Notes: a model not told the origin generated them from the letters alone. Counted from the first letter of the stretch, positions 46,649 through 55,585 are shown. The stretch: DNA of 64,000 bases from Pantoea rwandensis (GCF_002095475.1 NZ_MLFR01000001.1:372001-436000), one strand, 5' to 3'. Numbers and translations: made by a program.

Positions 46649-47974
46649 ATGAGCGATAAATACAATCCGGCGTTGCGCGAATCCGCCACATATACCCGTT
46701 CGGTGATTGCCGAAATCCAGCGTGCCGCTGAGACCGGTATCTATGATATCCGCGGCTGGGGTGCCAAACGTCAGGTGCCGCATTTCGACGATTTGCTGTT
46801 CCTCGGTGCCAGCATGTCACGTTATCCGCTGGAAGGTTACCGCGAAAAATGCAGCACTGAAGTGGTGCTCGGTACGCGTTATGCCAAAAAGCCGCTGGTG
46901 ATCAGCACGCCAGTGACGATAGCGGGCATGAGTTTTGGTGCTTTATCGGCACAGGCCAAAGAGGCCTTAGGTCGCGGTGCATCGGCTGTGGGTACCTCAA
47001 CGACCACCGGCGACGGCGGTATGACGCCGGAAGAACGCGGGCAATCAAGCAAGCTGGTGTATCAATATCTGCCATCACGTTATGGCATGAACCCGGACGA
47101 TCTGCGCAAAGCGGATGCCATCGAAGTGGTGCTGGGCCAGGGCGCAAAACCCGGTGGCGGCGGCATGTTACTGGGGCAGAAAATCTCTGAGCGCGTGGCA
47201 AAAATGCGCTGCCTGCCGCAGGGCATCGACCAGCGTAGTGCCTGCCGTCATCCTGACTGGACCGGCCCGGACGATCTGGCGATTAAGATCGCGGAACTGC
47301 GTGAGATCACCGACTGGCAAGTACCGATTTACGTCAAGGTGGGGGCAACCCGTACTTACTATGATGTGAAACTGGCGGTGCAAGCCGGTGCTGACGTGGT
47401 AGTGGTTGACGGCATGCAAGGCGGGACAGCGGCAACCCAAGATGTGTTTATCGAACATGTGGGCATTCCGACCATGGCAGCGATCCCGCTGGCAGTACAG
47501 GCATTGCAGGAGCTGGGCGTGCATCGCGAAGTGCAGCTAATCATCTCCGGCGGTATCCGTAATGGTGCGGATGTCGCCAAAGCTATCGCCTTGGGTGCCG
47601 ACGCGGTGGCGATCGGTACCGCTGCGCTGATTGCCTTGGGTGATAACAACCCGCGTTATGAGGAGGAGTATAAAAAGCTGGGCTCAGCCGCTGGTTTTTA
47701 TGACGACTTCCAGGAAGGCAAAGATCCAGCAGGGATCACCACCCAGGATCCCGAGCTGAGCAAACGTCTCGATCCTGAACTGGCCGGCAAAAAACTCGCC
47801 AATTATTTGCGCGTGCTGACACTGGAAGCGCAAACCCTGGCGCGTGCCTGTGGTAAATCACATCTGCACAATCTGGAGCCAGAAGATTTGGTGGCATTAA
47901 ATGTGGAAGCGGCGGCCATGGCACGCGTGCCGCTGGCAGGCACCAACTGGATTCCCGGCCAAGATCTAAAATAA
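46649..47974 (+). CDS. glxD: FMN-binding glutamate synthase-type subunit (GlxD / MgsC)
   Basis: 441-residue FMN/2-oxoglutarate-binding barrel corresponding to the central synthase domain of GltB. PVTIAGMSFGALS, GDGGMTPEERG, QGAKPGGGGMLLG, GMQGGTAATQ and SGGIRNGADVAKAIALGADAV-type motifs define it. ATG 46649 with GGAG 8 nt before is preferred to GTG 46637. In MgsABC this subunit transfers methylamine from gamma-glutamylmethylamide to 2-oxoglutarate, giving N-methylglutamate. Confidence 0.88.
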   Translation: MSDKYNPALRESATYTRSVIAEIQRAAETGIYDIRGWGAKRQVPHFDDLLFLGASMSRYPLEGYREKCSTEVVLGTRYAKKPLVISTPVTIAGMSFGALSAQAKEALGRGASAVGTSTTTGDGGMTPEERGQSSKLVYQYLPSRYGMNPDDLRKADAIEVVLGQGAKPGGGGMLLGQKISERVAKMRCLPQGIDQRSACRHPDWTGPDDLAIKIAELREITDWQVPIYVKVGATRTYYDVKLAVQAGADVVVVDGMQGGTAATQDVFIEHVGIPTMAAIPLAVQALQELGVHREVQLIISGGIRNGADVAKAIALGADAVAIGTAALIALGDNNPRYEEEYKKLGSAAGFYDDFQEGKDPAGITTQDPELSKRLDPELAGKKLANYLRVLTLEAQTLARACGKSHLHNLEPEDLVALNVEAAAMARVPLAGTNWIPGQDLK

Positions 47975-47984
47975 CTCCCCTCCA

Positions 47985-48012
47985 CGCCTCTGCTTTGCGG
48001 AGGCGTTTCTTT
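47985..48012 (+). terminator. Intrinsic terminator after glxD
   Basis: CGCCTC/GAGGCG stem with an inner GC-TTT-GC pairing, followed by TTTCTTT, 11 bp after the glxD stop. So amt is only partly, if at all, read through from the glnT operon. Confidence 0.75.
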
Positions 48013-48035
48013 GTCTGCTACTGCTGAGGTGCGTA

Positions 48036-49333
48036 ATGAACCGAACGATGCTATTCGCGTTGCCTGTTGTGCTGTGCAGCTTTCCGGCGTTTGCCGCACC
48101 GACATTAAACAGCGGCGACGCGGCTTTTATGTTTGTCACCGCGCTGTTGGTGCTGCTGATGACCTTACCAGGACTGGCGCTGTTCTATGGTGGCATGGCG
48201 CAGAGTAAGAATGTGTTGTCAGTGTTGATGCAGGTGTTTAGCGTCACGGCGCTGGTCGCGATTCTGTTCACTCTGTATGGCTATAGCTTCACCTTCACCG
48301 ATGGCAAAGCGTTTAACAGCGTCATAGGCGGCAGCGAAAAAATCTTCCTGAAAAATATCACGGTTGATTCGCTGGTCGGCACGGTGCCGGAATACGTCTA
48401 CATCTTCTTTATGATGACGTTCGCGGCAATTACGCCTGCATTGATCACCGGCTCGTTCGCTGAGCGAGTCAAATTCAGTGCGGTTTTAGTATTCATGGTG
48501 ATCTGGGCCACCATCAATTACATCCCTTTGGCGCATATGGCATGGGGCGGCGGTTGGATGGCGGCTTTGTCGGTGCAAGATTTTGCCGGTGGCAACGTAG
48601 TACACATCAATTCCGGAATTGCGTCTTTAGTGGCCGCGCTGATGATTGGTCGTCGCCAGAACTTTGGTAGCGTGGCACTCACCCCGCACAACATGACGAT
48701 GACCATGACCGGCGGTGCGATGCTGATGTTAGGTTGGCTGGGTTTCTGCGGTGGCTGCGCGCTGGCGATTAACGCTACGCCATGCTGGTGGTGCTGAACA
48801 CGCTGTTAGGTGCCTTCGGAGGAGCGGTGGCGTGGATGTTCATTGAGTGGCGGCTGCAAAAACGCCCCAGCTTGCTGGGTATCGTCAGCGGCGCGGTAGC
48901 CGGGATGGTAGGCATTACACCCGCCTGCGGCTATGTTGGGCCGGTGGGCGCCATTTGTGTTGGCATCTTGACCGCGCCCTGCTGCATGGCGTTCGTCACG
49001 CTGATCAAACATCGCTTGAATTTGGATGATGCTTTCGATGTGTTCGCCATTCACGGCATCGGCGGTATTGTGGGTGGCCTACTGACGCCCATTTTTGCCC
49101 TGACTGCCTTAGGTGGCAGCGGGTTTGTGGCTGGGCGCGTGATGGGTGAACAGTTGCTGATCAACGCGGGCGTGATCGTCTTTAGTATTCTGTTTTCCGC
49201 CATCACCAGTTGGATGGCGTTAAAACTCACCGGCGTATTATGTAATGGCTTACGGGTAGACCGCGAAGACGAATTTGATGGTTTAGATCTCACGACGCAC
49301 GGCGAAGTGGGTTATCGCAACAGCAACGTTTAA
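48036..49333 (+). pseudogene. amt: Amt-family ammonium transporter, frameshifted
   Basis: The frame from 48036 (signal peptide MNRTMLFALPVVLCSFPAFA, then FYGGMAQSKNVLS and the AWGGGW and HINSG motifs) stops at 48797. From about 48778 the reading continues in the -1 frame as MLVVLNTLLGAFGG to 49333 with the conserved AIHGIGG histidine loop. One base missing near 48778 (ACGCCATG for probable ACGGCCATG) explains it. Joined, the protein would be about 430 residues, normal for Amt. Amt proteins conduct ammonium and methylammonium, so it suits this cluster. Real mutation or sequencing error cannot be told apart here. Confidence 0.82.
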
Positions 49334-49339
49334 ACGCTC

Positions 49340-49364
49340 GACATCCCGGACACACCGGGATGTC
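49340..49364. terminator. Bidirectional terminator between amt and the oxidase gene
   Basis: Perfect 10-bp stem GACATCCCGG/CCGGGATGTC with an ACACA loop between two convergent genes, 6 and 10 bp from their stops. Confidence 0.75.
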
Positions 49365-49374
49365 ATCTCGCTGC

Positions 49375-50694
49375 TTAAACTTCCATTCCCGCGCGATATT
49401 GCCCCCACTTCAGCACCGAGTTCACGCCAATCGACAGGAAAGGTTCCGGTGGCGTTTGGTTCGGGCCTGGCGACTGGGTGAGAAAATCAATCAGTTCGTT
49501 GCGTTCGCCCGCGATCATGTCGGCAATTAACTTACCGGTCGCCGTACCACGCGTAATCCCCAATCCGTTGCAACACAGCGCACCGTAGACGTTGGGTGCC
49601 AGTTTACCGAAGAAGCCTTCGTGGTTTTCCGACAAGCAAATCGCGCCGCTCCAGGTGTATTCGAAATCGACTTTGGGCAGCATCGGGAAACGACGCTCAA
49701 AGGATTTGCGATGGTTCTCCAGATACTGTGCCAGGTACTTCTCTCGCGGGCGTCCATCTGGATGGAAACTAAAGCTGTTGCGCACCAGAATACGGTTATC
49801 AATCGTGCGACGAATGGTGCTGCCAAAAGGATGCGCTGGAATCACCCCCCACACCGCTTTACCACCCAAACGTGTTTGCTCCTCTTCAGTGAGTTGACGC
49901 GACAGGCTGCCATACAGGAAGGTCGGCAACAAACGGCGCTGCAGGAAACCAAAGTGCGAGGCAAATCCGTTATTGGCGAGAATCAGCGTATCGGCGGTGA
50001 TGCTGCCTTTGTCGTGCACCAGCGTCACTTTTTCACCGTAATCAATCGAGGTGATGGGCGTGTACTCATAGAGCGTGACGTTGGCCGGTAGATTGTTCGC
50101 CAATCCTTTTACCAGCGCTGACGGCTGCAACAAGACCGTGCCCGGAATATAAAGCGCCTGCTTGTAGTAGGACGTGCCGATGTGATCGGGCAAATCTTTA
50201 CCCGAAATCATCTCAGAATCACGACCAATCTTTGCCAAGCCACTGCGGTAGGCTTCAAGGATCGCCGTGCCCTCTTCGCCCACCGAAGCCTGATATTTGC
50301 CGGATTCAGTCATCTGGCATTCGATACGATGCTCTTGCACGATCTGGCGTAGGTAGTTCTGGCCCAGCGTGTTGAGCTTGAGAATTTTGTTGGCGATGGT
50401 GACATCACCAATGTAGTCCTTCGCGCCAATATCGTGCGGCACGTCGATAGCAAAACCGGCGTTACGCCCTGCCGAACCGAACCCCACCTCCTGCGCCTCA
50501 ATCAGCACCACTTCATCGTGAGGGAAATTCAACGCCAGCTGACGCGCTGCCGCCAGGCCGGTTAAACCCGCTCCTACAATGGCGAAGCGCGCTTTCTTCT
50601 GGCCAATATGCGCCGGACGCGGGGTGCGCGCTGCGCTGGTATGAAACCAACCCGGCATCGAATCATCGGCGGGCAGAGAGGTGATCTTTTGCAA
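49375..50694 (-). CDS. FAD-dependent amine oxidase, PuuB/OrdL-like
   Basis: 439-residue flavoprotein of the D-amino-acid-oxidase family. FAD-binding motif FAIVGAGLTGLAAARQLA at residues 37-54, then SAGRNAGFA near 74-82 (typical of PuuB and related oxidases). E. coli PuuB oxidises gamma-glutamylputrescine. Start is TTG 50694, unusual but with GGAG 8 nt before it; no ATG lies nearby. Upstream is a near-perfect match to the E. coli PuuR box. The PuuC-like gene at the right edge is 12 kb away. Polyamine, or another gamma-glutamylated amine, is the likely substrate. Confidence 0.83.
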   Translation of the reverse strand: MQKITSLPADDSMPGWFHTSAARTPRPAHIGQKKARFAIVGAGLTGLAAARQLALNFPHDEVVLIEAQEVGFGSAGRNAGFAIDVPHDIGAKDYIGDVTIANKILKLNTLGQNYLRQIVQEHRIECQMTESGKYQASVGEEGTAILEAYRSGLAKIGRDSEMISGKDLPDHIGTSYYKQALYIPGTVLLQPSALVKGLANNLPANVTLYEYTPITSIDYGEKVTLVHDKGSITADTLILANNGFASHFGFLQRRLLPTFLYGSLSRQLTEEEQTRLGGKAVWGVIPAHPFGSTIRRTIDNRILVRNSFSFHPDGRPREKYLAQYLENHRKSFERRFPMLPKVDFEYTWSGAICLSENHEGFFGKLAPNVYGALCCNGLGITRGTATGKLIADMIAGERNELIDFLTQSPGPNQTPPEPFLSIGVNSVLKWGQYRAGMEV

Positions 50695-50794
50695 TTCCGT
50701 TACTCCAATACACTTTTGAGTGATGACCGCTCTTAAGCAGGCACCTTGTAGGGTTTGTTATGGGTATAAAGCGTAAAGCCGACATGCATTTTCA

Positions 50795-50823
50795 ATGTAT
50801 ATTTCATGTATACTTGATGTATC
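50795..50823. repeat. Three direct repeats of ATGTATA at 11-bp spacing
   Basis: ATGTATA at 50795 and 50806 and ATGTATC at 50817, spaced one helical turn apart, about 100 bp before the PuuB-like gene. Direct repeats on one face of DNA suggest an operator array. Confidence 0.55.
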
Positions 50824-50838
50824 AAAATTTAATGAACA
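50824..50838 (+). promoter_or_regulatory. PuuR-box-like sequence
   Basis: AAAATTTAATGAACA differs by one base from the E. coli PuuR recognition sequence AAAATATAATGAACA, as I recall it from the literature. It follows directly after the ATGTATA repeats and precedes a PuuB-like gene, its proper type of target. Confidence 0.6.
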
Positions 50839-50989
50839 TGATGAAATGTTGTCAACGCGAGTAGTGCAAGGATGCGTAGTAGATCGCAAAATTTACGGAA
50901 GTGAGGGCTGATGATCGGAGTAAGAAAGGACGTTTGCTGATAGATGAAGGATTCAACTGGCGAATAAATGTGGCTGGGTCAGCCAAAAG

Positions 50990-51946
50990 CTATTGCCTAG
51001 GCCCCCGAAAGGTGCGGCGCCATTCGCTAGGGCTGACGTTAAAACGTGCCTTGAAACTCTGGCGAAATGAAATAGGCGACTGATACCCCGCCAGTGAAGA
51101 CACCGTTTCAATGCTGTGATCGGTAGTTTCCAGTAGTTCCTGGCTGCTTTGCAGGCGTTCAGCATTGAGCCACTCTCCCACCGTCATCCCTGTCGCTTTG
51201 GTAAAATGGCGACTGAGCGTTCGCCTGCTCATACTCACCAACGCGGCAATCGATTCAATGTCATGCCTTTTATCCAAATTGCGTCGCAAGTGGTCGATAA
51301 GATCATTGATCTGCGTGTCCCGCGTTGTCTCTGGAATTGCCCGTTCAATGTATTGAGCCTGCCCACCTTCACGATATGGTGGCATGACCATTCTTCTTGC
51401 GACGCGGTTCGCCAACGCCGTTCCATAATGTTCACGCACAATATTGAGACAGCAATCAATGCCAGCAGCCGTGCCTGCCGAGGTAATCAGGCGCTCGTCG
51501 CTGGTATAGAGCGCATTACTGTCGAGCCGGATCTCAGGAAAGCGGCGAGCAAAGTCGCTTTCAAACTCCCAATGCGTCGATGCGCGGCGGTTATTAAGCA
51601 AACCAGCGTAGGCGAGTACGTACGCGCCCAGACACAACCCAACCACTTCAGCACCACGTTGCCACGCCTCATAAAGCGCTTTAAGCAATCCAGCAGCCGG
51701 TTTGGTTGCGGGATGTTCCCAGAACGGCACGATAATGATGTCTGCCGTATCTAGCAATTCAAGTCCGTGCTCGACATTGATGGAAATGCCGATATCCGAT
51801 TCCACCAGGCCAGGCTGTTCAGCACAAATCGCTACGCTAAACAGTCCCGGTTCCGGCATCGCCTTGTCAAACACCATGGACGGAACCGAGAAGTGAAACG
51901 GACTGAATCTTCGGGTGGCGACAACAGCCACGTGCAGAATGGGCAT
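50990..51946 (-). CDS. GlxA-family AraC regulator (DJ-1/PfpI-like sensor)
   Basis: 318-residue regulator. N-terminal class I amidotransferase-like DJ-1/PfpI domain (about 1-190, with VVGLCLGAYVLA around the pseudo-nucleophile Cys) and C-terminal AraC-type double helix-turn-helix (about 215-318, SMSRRTLSRHF). AGGTGAT precedes ATG 51946; the longer frame adds 12 residues without a ribosome site. GlxA-type regulators sit next to glxBCD or glycine-betaine/polyamine catabolic genes in other bacteria. Here it lies beyond the PuuB-like oxidase and might control it or the glx operon. Confidence 0.85.
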   Translation of the reverse strand: MPILHVAVVATRRFSPFHFSVPSMVFDKAMPEPGLFSVAICAEQPGLVESDIGISINVEHGLELLDTADIIIVPFWEHPATKPAAGLLKALYEAWQRGAEVVGLCLGAYVLAYAGLLNNRRASTHWEFESDFARRFPEIRLDSNALYTSDERLITSAGTAAGIDCCLNIVREHYGTALANRVARRMVMPPYREGGQAQYIERAIPETTRDTQINDLIDHLRRNLDKRHDIESIAALVSMSRRTLSRHFTKATGMTVGEWLNAERLQSSQELLETTDHSIETVSSLAGYQSPISFRQSFKARFNVSPSEWRRTFRGPRQ

Positions 51947-52037
51947 AATGATCACCTGAACTGATGGAGTCTTCAAACGCATTCCACCAGCTTTAACGGG
52001 TGGAGTATGTGTCTTTAAAATGAACGGGTTCTGACCT

Positions 52038-52814
52038 TTAGAACATTAACGTCTCACCGTCTTCAGGTACTAACAGGTTCTTATCAATGCCGTTCTCTGC
52101 CGCAAAGTTCCGTAGCTCGCTGCGGGAAAGCAGGCAATGGTTTATCGCTTCCATATGCGAAGCCACTAGGGTAGCGGATGGCAAAGCCTCAATCGTACGC
52201 AAGGCATCCTGTTTACCCATGATGATCGCCCCAATCCCATCGACATTGGCAAACCCTATGTTCAGGACAATGACGTCAGGTTTATGGGTGAACAGGCTTT
52301 CTTCAAAGGGCTTGACCCAGATGGTATCGCCAGCAATATACAGCGTTTTTTCTGTGCTATGGGAAAATACCAGCCCACATGCATCGCCCAAACGTTCAGC
52401 AACTTCAGGTATGGCATAGGCTTCGTCGCTTCCGTGTTGACCATCGGTTTTAACGACCTTGATCCCCGCTATCACATTGGTATCAGACAAAACATTCACG
52501 TTGCTAAATCCCTGTGAACGAATCAGGTCTGCATCACTGTCATTTTGCGTGTAAATCATGCTGTCTTTAGCGATCTGCTGCTGTGCTGCCTCATCCCAGT
52601 GGTCGAGATGAGTGTGGGTCACAATGATAGCGTCAACATCCAACAAGTCGGCAATCGGTAATGGTAATTCCACCATCGGATTACGCAGATGAGATCGTGC
52701 CGTTCCGGTAAAACCAGGCCAGGACTCTTTATCCGACAGCATCGGGTCAATAAGGAAACGTGTACCCGCGTATTCCAGTTTCAACGTTGCGTTGCGTATT
52801 TGTGTCAGTTTCAT
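52038..52814 (-). CDS. Metallo-beta-lactamase-fold hydrolase (UlaG/YddR type)
   Basis: 258-residue MBL-fold hydrolase with a complete metal motif THTHLDHWD (residues 66-74; His67, His69, Asp71, His72) and later His and Asp ligands (AGDTIW, SHME). The opening MKLTQIRNATLKLEYAGTRFLIDPM matches the UlaG/RomA-like subgroup, whose members cleave lactones or phosphodiesters. No signal peptide, so cytosolic. Divergent from the TetR gene at 53081, which probably represses it. Confidence 0.85.
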   Translation of the reverse strand: MKLTQIRNATLKLEYAGTRFLIDPMLSDKESWPGFTGTARSHLRNPMVELPLPIADLLDVDAIIVTHTHLDHWDEAAQQQIAKDSMIYTQNDSDADLIRSQGFSNVNVLSDTNVIAGIKVVKTDGQHGSDEAYAIPEVAERLGDACGLVFSHSTEKTLYIAGDTIWVKPFEESLFTHKPDVIVLNIGFANVDGIGAIIMGKQDALRTIEALPSATLVASHMEAINHCLLSRSELRNFAAENGIDKNLLVPEDGETLMF

Positions 52815-53033
52815 TTTCTACTCTCTTTTGTGAGCCCACCCTGATAGTGAGCACACAGTATAGAAAGCTGACAAGATGGGCGTGAGATGTCCTTAGGTCA
52901 TTCTTCGATGAAATAAGGTCATATCCATGATGTTACCTTAAGGGCTGCCACTTTGGCGTTTCGGTTGGCTTTTCACGGTTCAAAAACTCAAAATAAAATT
53001 GGGCGATAACAAAACTGGGGTCTTCCTTTAATG

Positions 53034-53045
53034 AACCATATGGTT
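53034..53045. promoter_or_regulatory. AACCATATGGTT palindrome, candidate TetR operator
   Basis: Perfect 12-bp palindrome 36 bp before the TetR start and 220 bp before the divergent MBL gene. A short symmetrical site next to a TetR gene is the normal place for autoregulation. Confidence 0.5.
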
Positions 53046-53080
53046 TTGTTAATATCTAATGCCTCATAAAGGAGAGACCG

Positions 53081-53704
53081 ATGCGCACGCTGACTGAACA
53101 GAAAAAAAACGAGATCCTTACCTCTGCATCATCCGTATTCCTTGAACAAGGTTATGAGCGGGCCTCAATGGATGGTGTTGCAAAGCAGGCGGGCTGTTCA
53201 AAAGCCACGCTTTACAACTATTTCCCTTCAAAAGAGAGCCTGTTTGAAGCCGTAGTGAGATCGTTCAGCACCCACTATCTCACGCGGGCAGCCGATGAGT
53301 TGAGATCCAGTGACAATGCTGCTCTCGGTTTGACCGACAAACTACAGCGCTTTGGTGAAGGCATGCTTGGCGTCATGATGTCTGACTGGAAGGCTTTGCA
53401 GCTTTACCGGATTGTGGTGGGAGAAGCAGGACACTCAGATATTGGTGAACTGTTTTACGAATCTGGCGTCCGCGAAAGTATGAACGCGCTGACGGCGGTG
53501 ATGGCGCACCATATCGAAAATGGCGAATTGAGCGGGAGCAACGCTGCACAGCGTGCAAAACAATTTTCTGCTCTGGTAAAAGCGGAAGCTGATGAACTTT
53601 TTCTCCTACGTAAGCTGCCTGTATACACACAAAGCGAAGTGATCACCATGGTTGAAAGCGCTGTTGATCTGTTTCTCAAAGGAGCCGGTAATCACCGTAT
53701 TTGA
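53081..53704 (+). CDS. TetR-family repressor
   Basis: 207-residue TetR-type regulator. N-terminal helix-turn-helix MDGVAKQAGCSKATLYNYFPSKESLFEAVV (residues about 30-59) and a helical ligand-binding domain of the AefR-like C-terminal type. GGAGAG precedes the ATG. Divergent from the MBL-fold hydrolase, its likely target. Ligand unknown. Confidence 0.88.
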   Translation: MRTLTEQKKNEILTSASSVFLEQGYERASMDGVAKQAGCSKATLYNYFPSKESLFEAVVRSFSTHYLTRAADELRSSDNAALGLTDKLQRFGEGMLGVMMSDWKALQLYRIVVGEAGHSDIGELFYESGVRESMNALTAVMAHHIENGELSGSNAAQRAKQFSALVKAEADELFLLRKLPVYTQSEVITMVESAVDLFLKGAGNHRI

Positions 53705-53732
53705 GACTAATGCCAAGCCACAAAAGCTGATA

Positions 53733-54017
53733 CTAAATTGATGCGCTCTCTAGGATGACGAGTGTCAGCGCACCCACAATAATCACAACCACACTTTCAA
53801 TGAATAGCAGCAGCAGAACGTCTGCTGGATGTGCTCTCCAGACCCTGACGGTATAGTCTCGGCGTCTCCTCAACCTAAGTCCCATGATATGCACCGCCTC
53901 CCTGATATTGATTGCGATCCGACAGATAATCAACAGCAATAGCGTAGCGCTGACGCCTTGCCACATAGGTCCTTTGAAAGTGATGACCTCATCCAACCCC
54001 AGCAGCCTGCTAATCAT
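53733..54017 (-). CDS. Hypothetical small membrane protein
   Basis: 94 residues if started at the ATG with GGAG 8 nt before it. Two hydrophobic helices (about 26-42 and 71-92) flank an arginine-rich cytoplasmic-looking loop (GLRLRRRRDYTVRVW). No family recognised. It lies alone between the TetR gene and a lipoprotein gene. Codon use is normal, so I consider it real but unproven. Confidence 0.45.
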   Translation of the reverse strand: MISRLLGLDEVITFKGPMWQGVSATLLLLIICRIAINIREAVHIMGLRLRRRRDYTVRVWRAHPADVLLLLFIESVVVIIVGALTLVILESASI

Positions 54018-54191
54018 CGACATGGCTCCAAGAGCAGGATGGCGCGATCCTCCGTTCACTCGAATCCTCTTCTCTCAAGGAGAAGGTAAACAAGACCGTT
54101 CGCCATCCCGCATTTCGCATTCGTTATTGCCTCACCCCAGTGGAGAAACTCGCTGAAACATCTTCTTGACAGAAATAGACTATACGATCTT

Positions 54192-54208
54192 AACTATACC
54201 GTACAGTT
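54192..54208. promoter_or_regulatory. AACT-TAC-GTA-AGTT palindrome in the lipoprotein promoter
   Basis: AACTATACCGTACAGTT is a 17-bp near-palindrome (AACTNTACNGTANAGTT), 31 bp before the lipoprotein start and downstream of TTGACA at 54166. It sits where it could block RNA polymerase. Binding protein unknown. Confidence 0.45.
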
Positions 54209-54239
54209 CATTTATGATCATTTTGATGGAGAATAACCC

Positions 54240-54908
54240 ATGTCCTTGAAGCACCGTTTATGGTTTCGCCCCCTTCTCATCGTTTCAGCCATTGCTGTTG
54301 CAGGTTGTTCGTCAACGGCACCGGTTAAATACGCCGGTATCTCGTCTTCAGCACAGATGTCGCCCAATTCCGCAGAGGATAGCGATCACATTCCTTACCG
54401 CTATTCTGCGCCCGTAGACTGGAGCAAATATCGCAACATCACCATTGAACCGGTAGCGATCTACAGTGGCAGCGATGGCCAGTTTAACGGGCTGACACAA
54501 GACGATCGCCGTCAGCTGGCAGACTATATGGGTAAAAAATTTGAGGAAACGCTTGCCGAGAAATTTGTCACGCATGCCTCTGCCACCAATGGCCCAACAT
54601 TAAGACTTAAACTGACGTTGACCGGAGCCGACACCACACCTCAGGTGATTGGCACCTTTACCAAATTTGATCTCGCTGGCGGCCCTTATAATATCGTCCA
54701 GTCTGTGCGCGGCGGGCGGGGTCTGATGAGTGGATACGTCAACTATGCGGTGGAATTGGAGGATGCAGCAACGCATCAACTGCTACTGGCTTACGTTGCG
54801 GAACAGTATCCGAATGCCATGAACGTCGGCGCTACGTTTGGATCCCTCAGTGCCGCGGAAACCGGCATCGACAAAGGTGCAGACCAACTGGTTAAGACGT
54901 TGCGCTGA
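54240..54908 (+). CDS. DUF3313-family outer-membrane lipoprotein
   Basis: 222-residue lipoprotein. Signal peptide with lipobox VAGC, lipidated Cys23, and serine at +2, which directs it to the outer membrane. The body matches DUF3313 (SKYRNITIEPVAIYSG, FDLAGGPYNIVQSVRGGRG). Function unknown. Single gene with its own promoter region and terminator hairpin. Confidence 0.82.
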   Translation: MSLKHRLWFRPLLIVSAIAVAGCSSTAPVKYAGISSSAQMSPNSAEDSDHIPYRYSAPVDWSKYRNITIEPVAIYSGSDGQFNGLTQDDRRQLADYMGKKFEETLAEKFVTHASATNGPTLRLKLTLTGADTTPQVIGTFTKFDLAGGPYNIVQSVRGGRGLMSGYVNYAVELEDAATHQLLLAYVAEQYPNAMNVGATFGSLSAAETGIDKGADQLVKTLR

Positions 54909-54966
54909 GTAGAGAGAGCCTGCTCGATGCTGAGAGAATCCCGTTGAGCAATGAGATCGTAAGAAT

Positions 54967-54990
54967 CGGTAGCTGAAGATTCAGCTACCG
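54967..54990. terminator. Bidirectional terminator hairpin
   Basis: Perfect 10-bp stem CGGTAGCTGA/TCAGCTACCG with an AGAT loop between the convergent lipoprotein and SnoaL-like genes. Confidence 0.75.
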
Positions 54991-55003
54991 TCATTAACAT
55001 TAA

Positions 55004-55585
55004 TCAGGCAGACAACCATCGTGCCGCTTCCGCTTTCATTTTGGCTTCGAGCTCACTGCCACGCGTCGCAAATATCCGCCCGAGGGGAAATCCGCTTTGC
55101 TCCAACAGATAGGCCAGTGCGGCATATTCACGCGGATAATTCACCACCACGCTCTGATCTATCTCGACCAGACCTAATGGGAAGATAAAGGTACCTACAT
55201 CATAAATGCTCTGGCGGCGGAACAATCTCCATACGCCATCCCTTTTCTCTGCCAGGTCATAAAACCGGTTATGACATTCGCAGCCCAGGTTGAGTTTGAT
55301 GTTCTCGGCAATGATCATCGCATTAGTTTCGAGGATGGCTTTATCACCACGGGCGTTAAAAGTTACCACGGGAGCAGCGATGAGGTGCTTAGTGCGCAAA
55401 TCCGATTGCCCCATCCGCATTGAACCCTCAACAAAATCGCTCCCCAGCCCTTCAAACCACGTGATTTCGATCGTGCCATCGGGATGAAACAGTTCGCGTA
55501 ACGCGTCCCACTCGCCTAAGTCGCGATGCATCCAGCAATTCATCAGATCATTGAGTTGCTGGCGATCCTGAAGTTGATTTTGCAT
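55004..55585 (-). CDS. SnoaL-like / NTF2-fold protein
   Basis: 193-residue protein with the cone-shaped NTF2-like fold: DLMNCWMHRDLGEWDALRELFHPDGTIEI opens it in the usual way. Related enzymes include polyketide cyclases, dehydratases and ring-hydroxylating dioxygenase beta subunits. Start ATG 55585 with AGGA upstream; the frame extends 16 codons further without support. Single gene, cytosolic, substrate unknown. Confidence 0.75.
   Translation of the reverse strand: MQNQLQDRQQLNDLMNCWMHRDLGEWDALRELFHPDGTIEITWFEGLGSDFVEGSMRMGQSDLRTKHLIAAPVVTFNARGDKAILETNAMIIAENIKLNLGCECHNRFYDLAEKRDGVWRLFRRQSIYDVGTFIFPLGLVEIDQSVVVNYPREYAALAYLLEQSGFPLGRIFATRGSELEAKMKAEAARWLSA

Noticed and set aside
34820..49333. 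Reading the cluster as glycine betaine to glycine catabolism
   Set aside because: gbcAB, dgcAB and glyA are absent, and the ligase plus glxBCD genes are not needed in that route.
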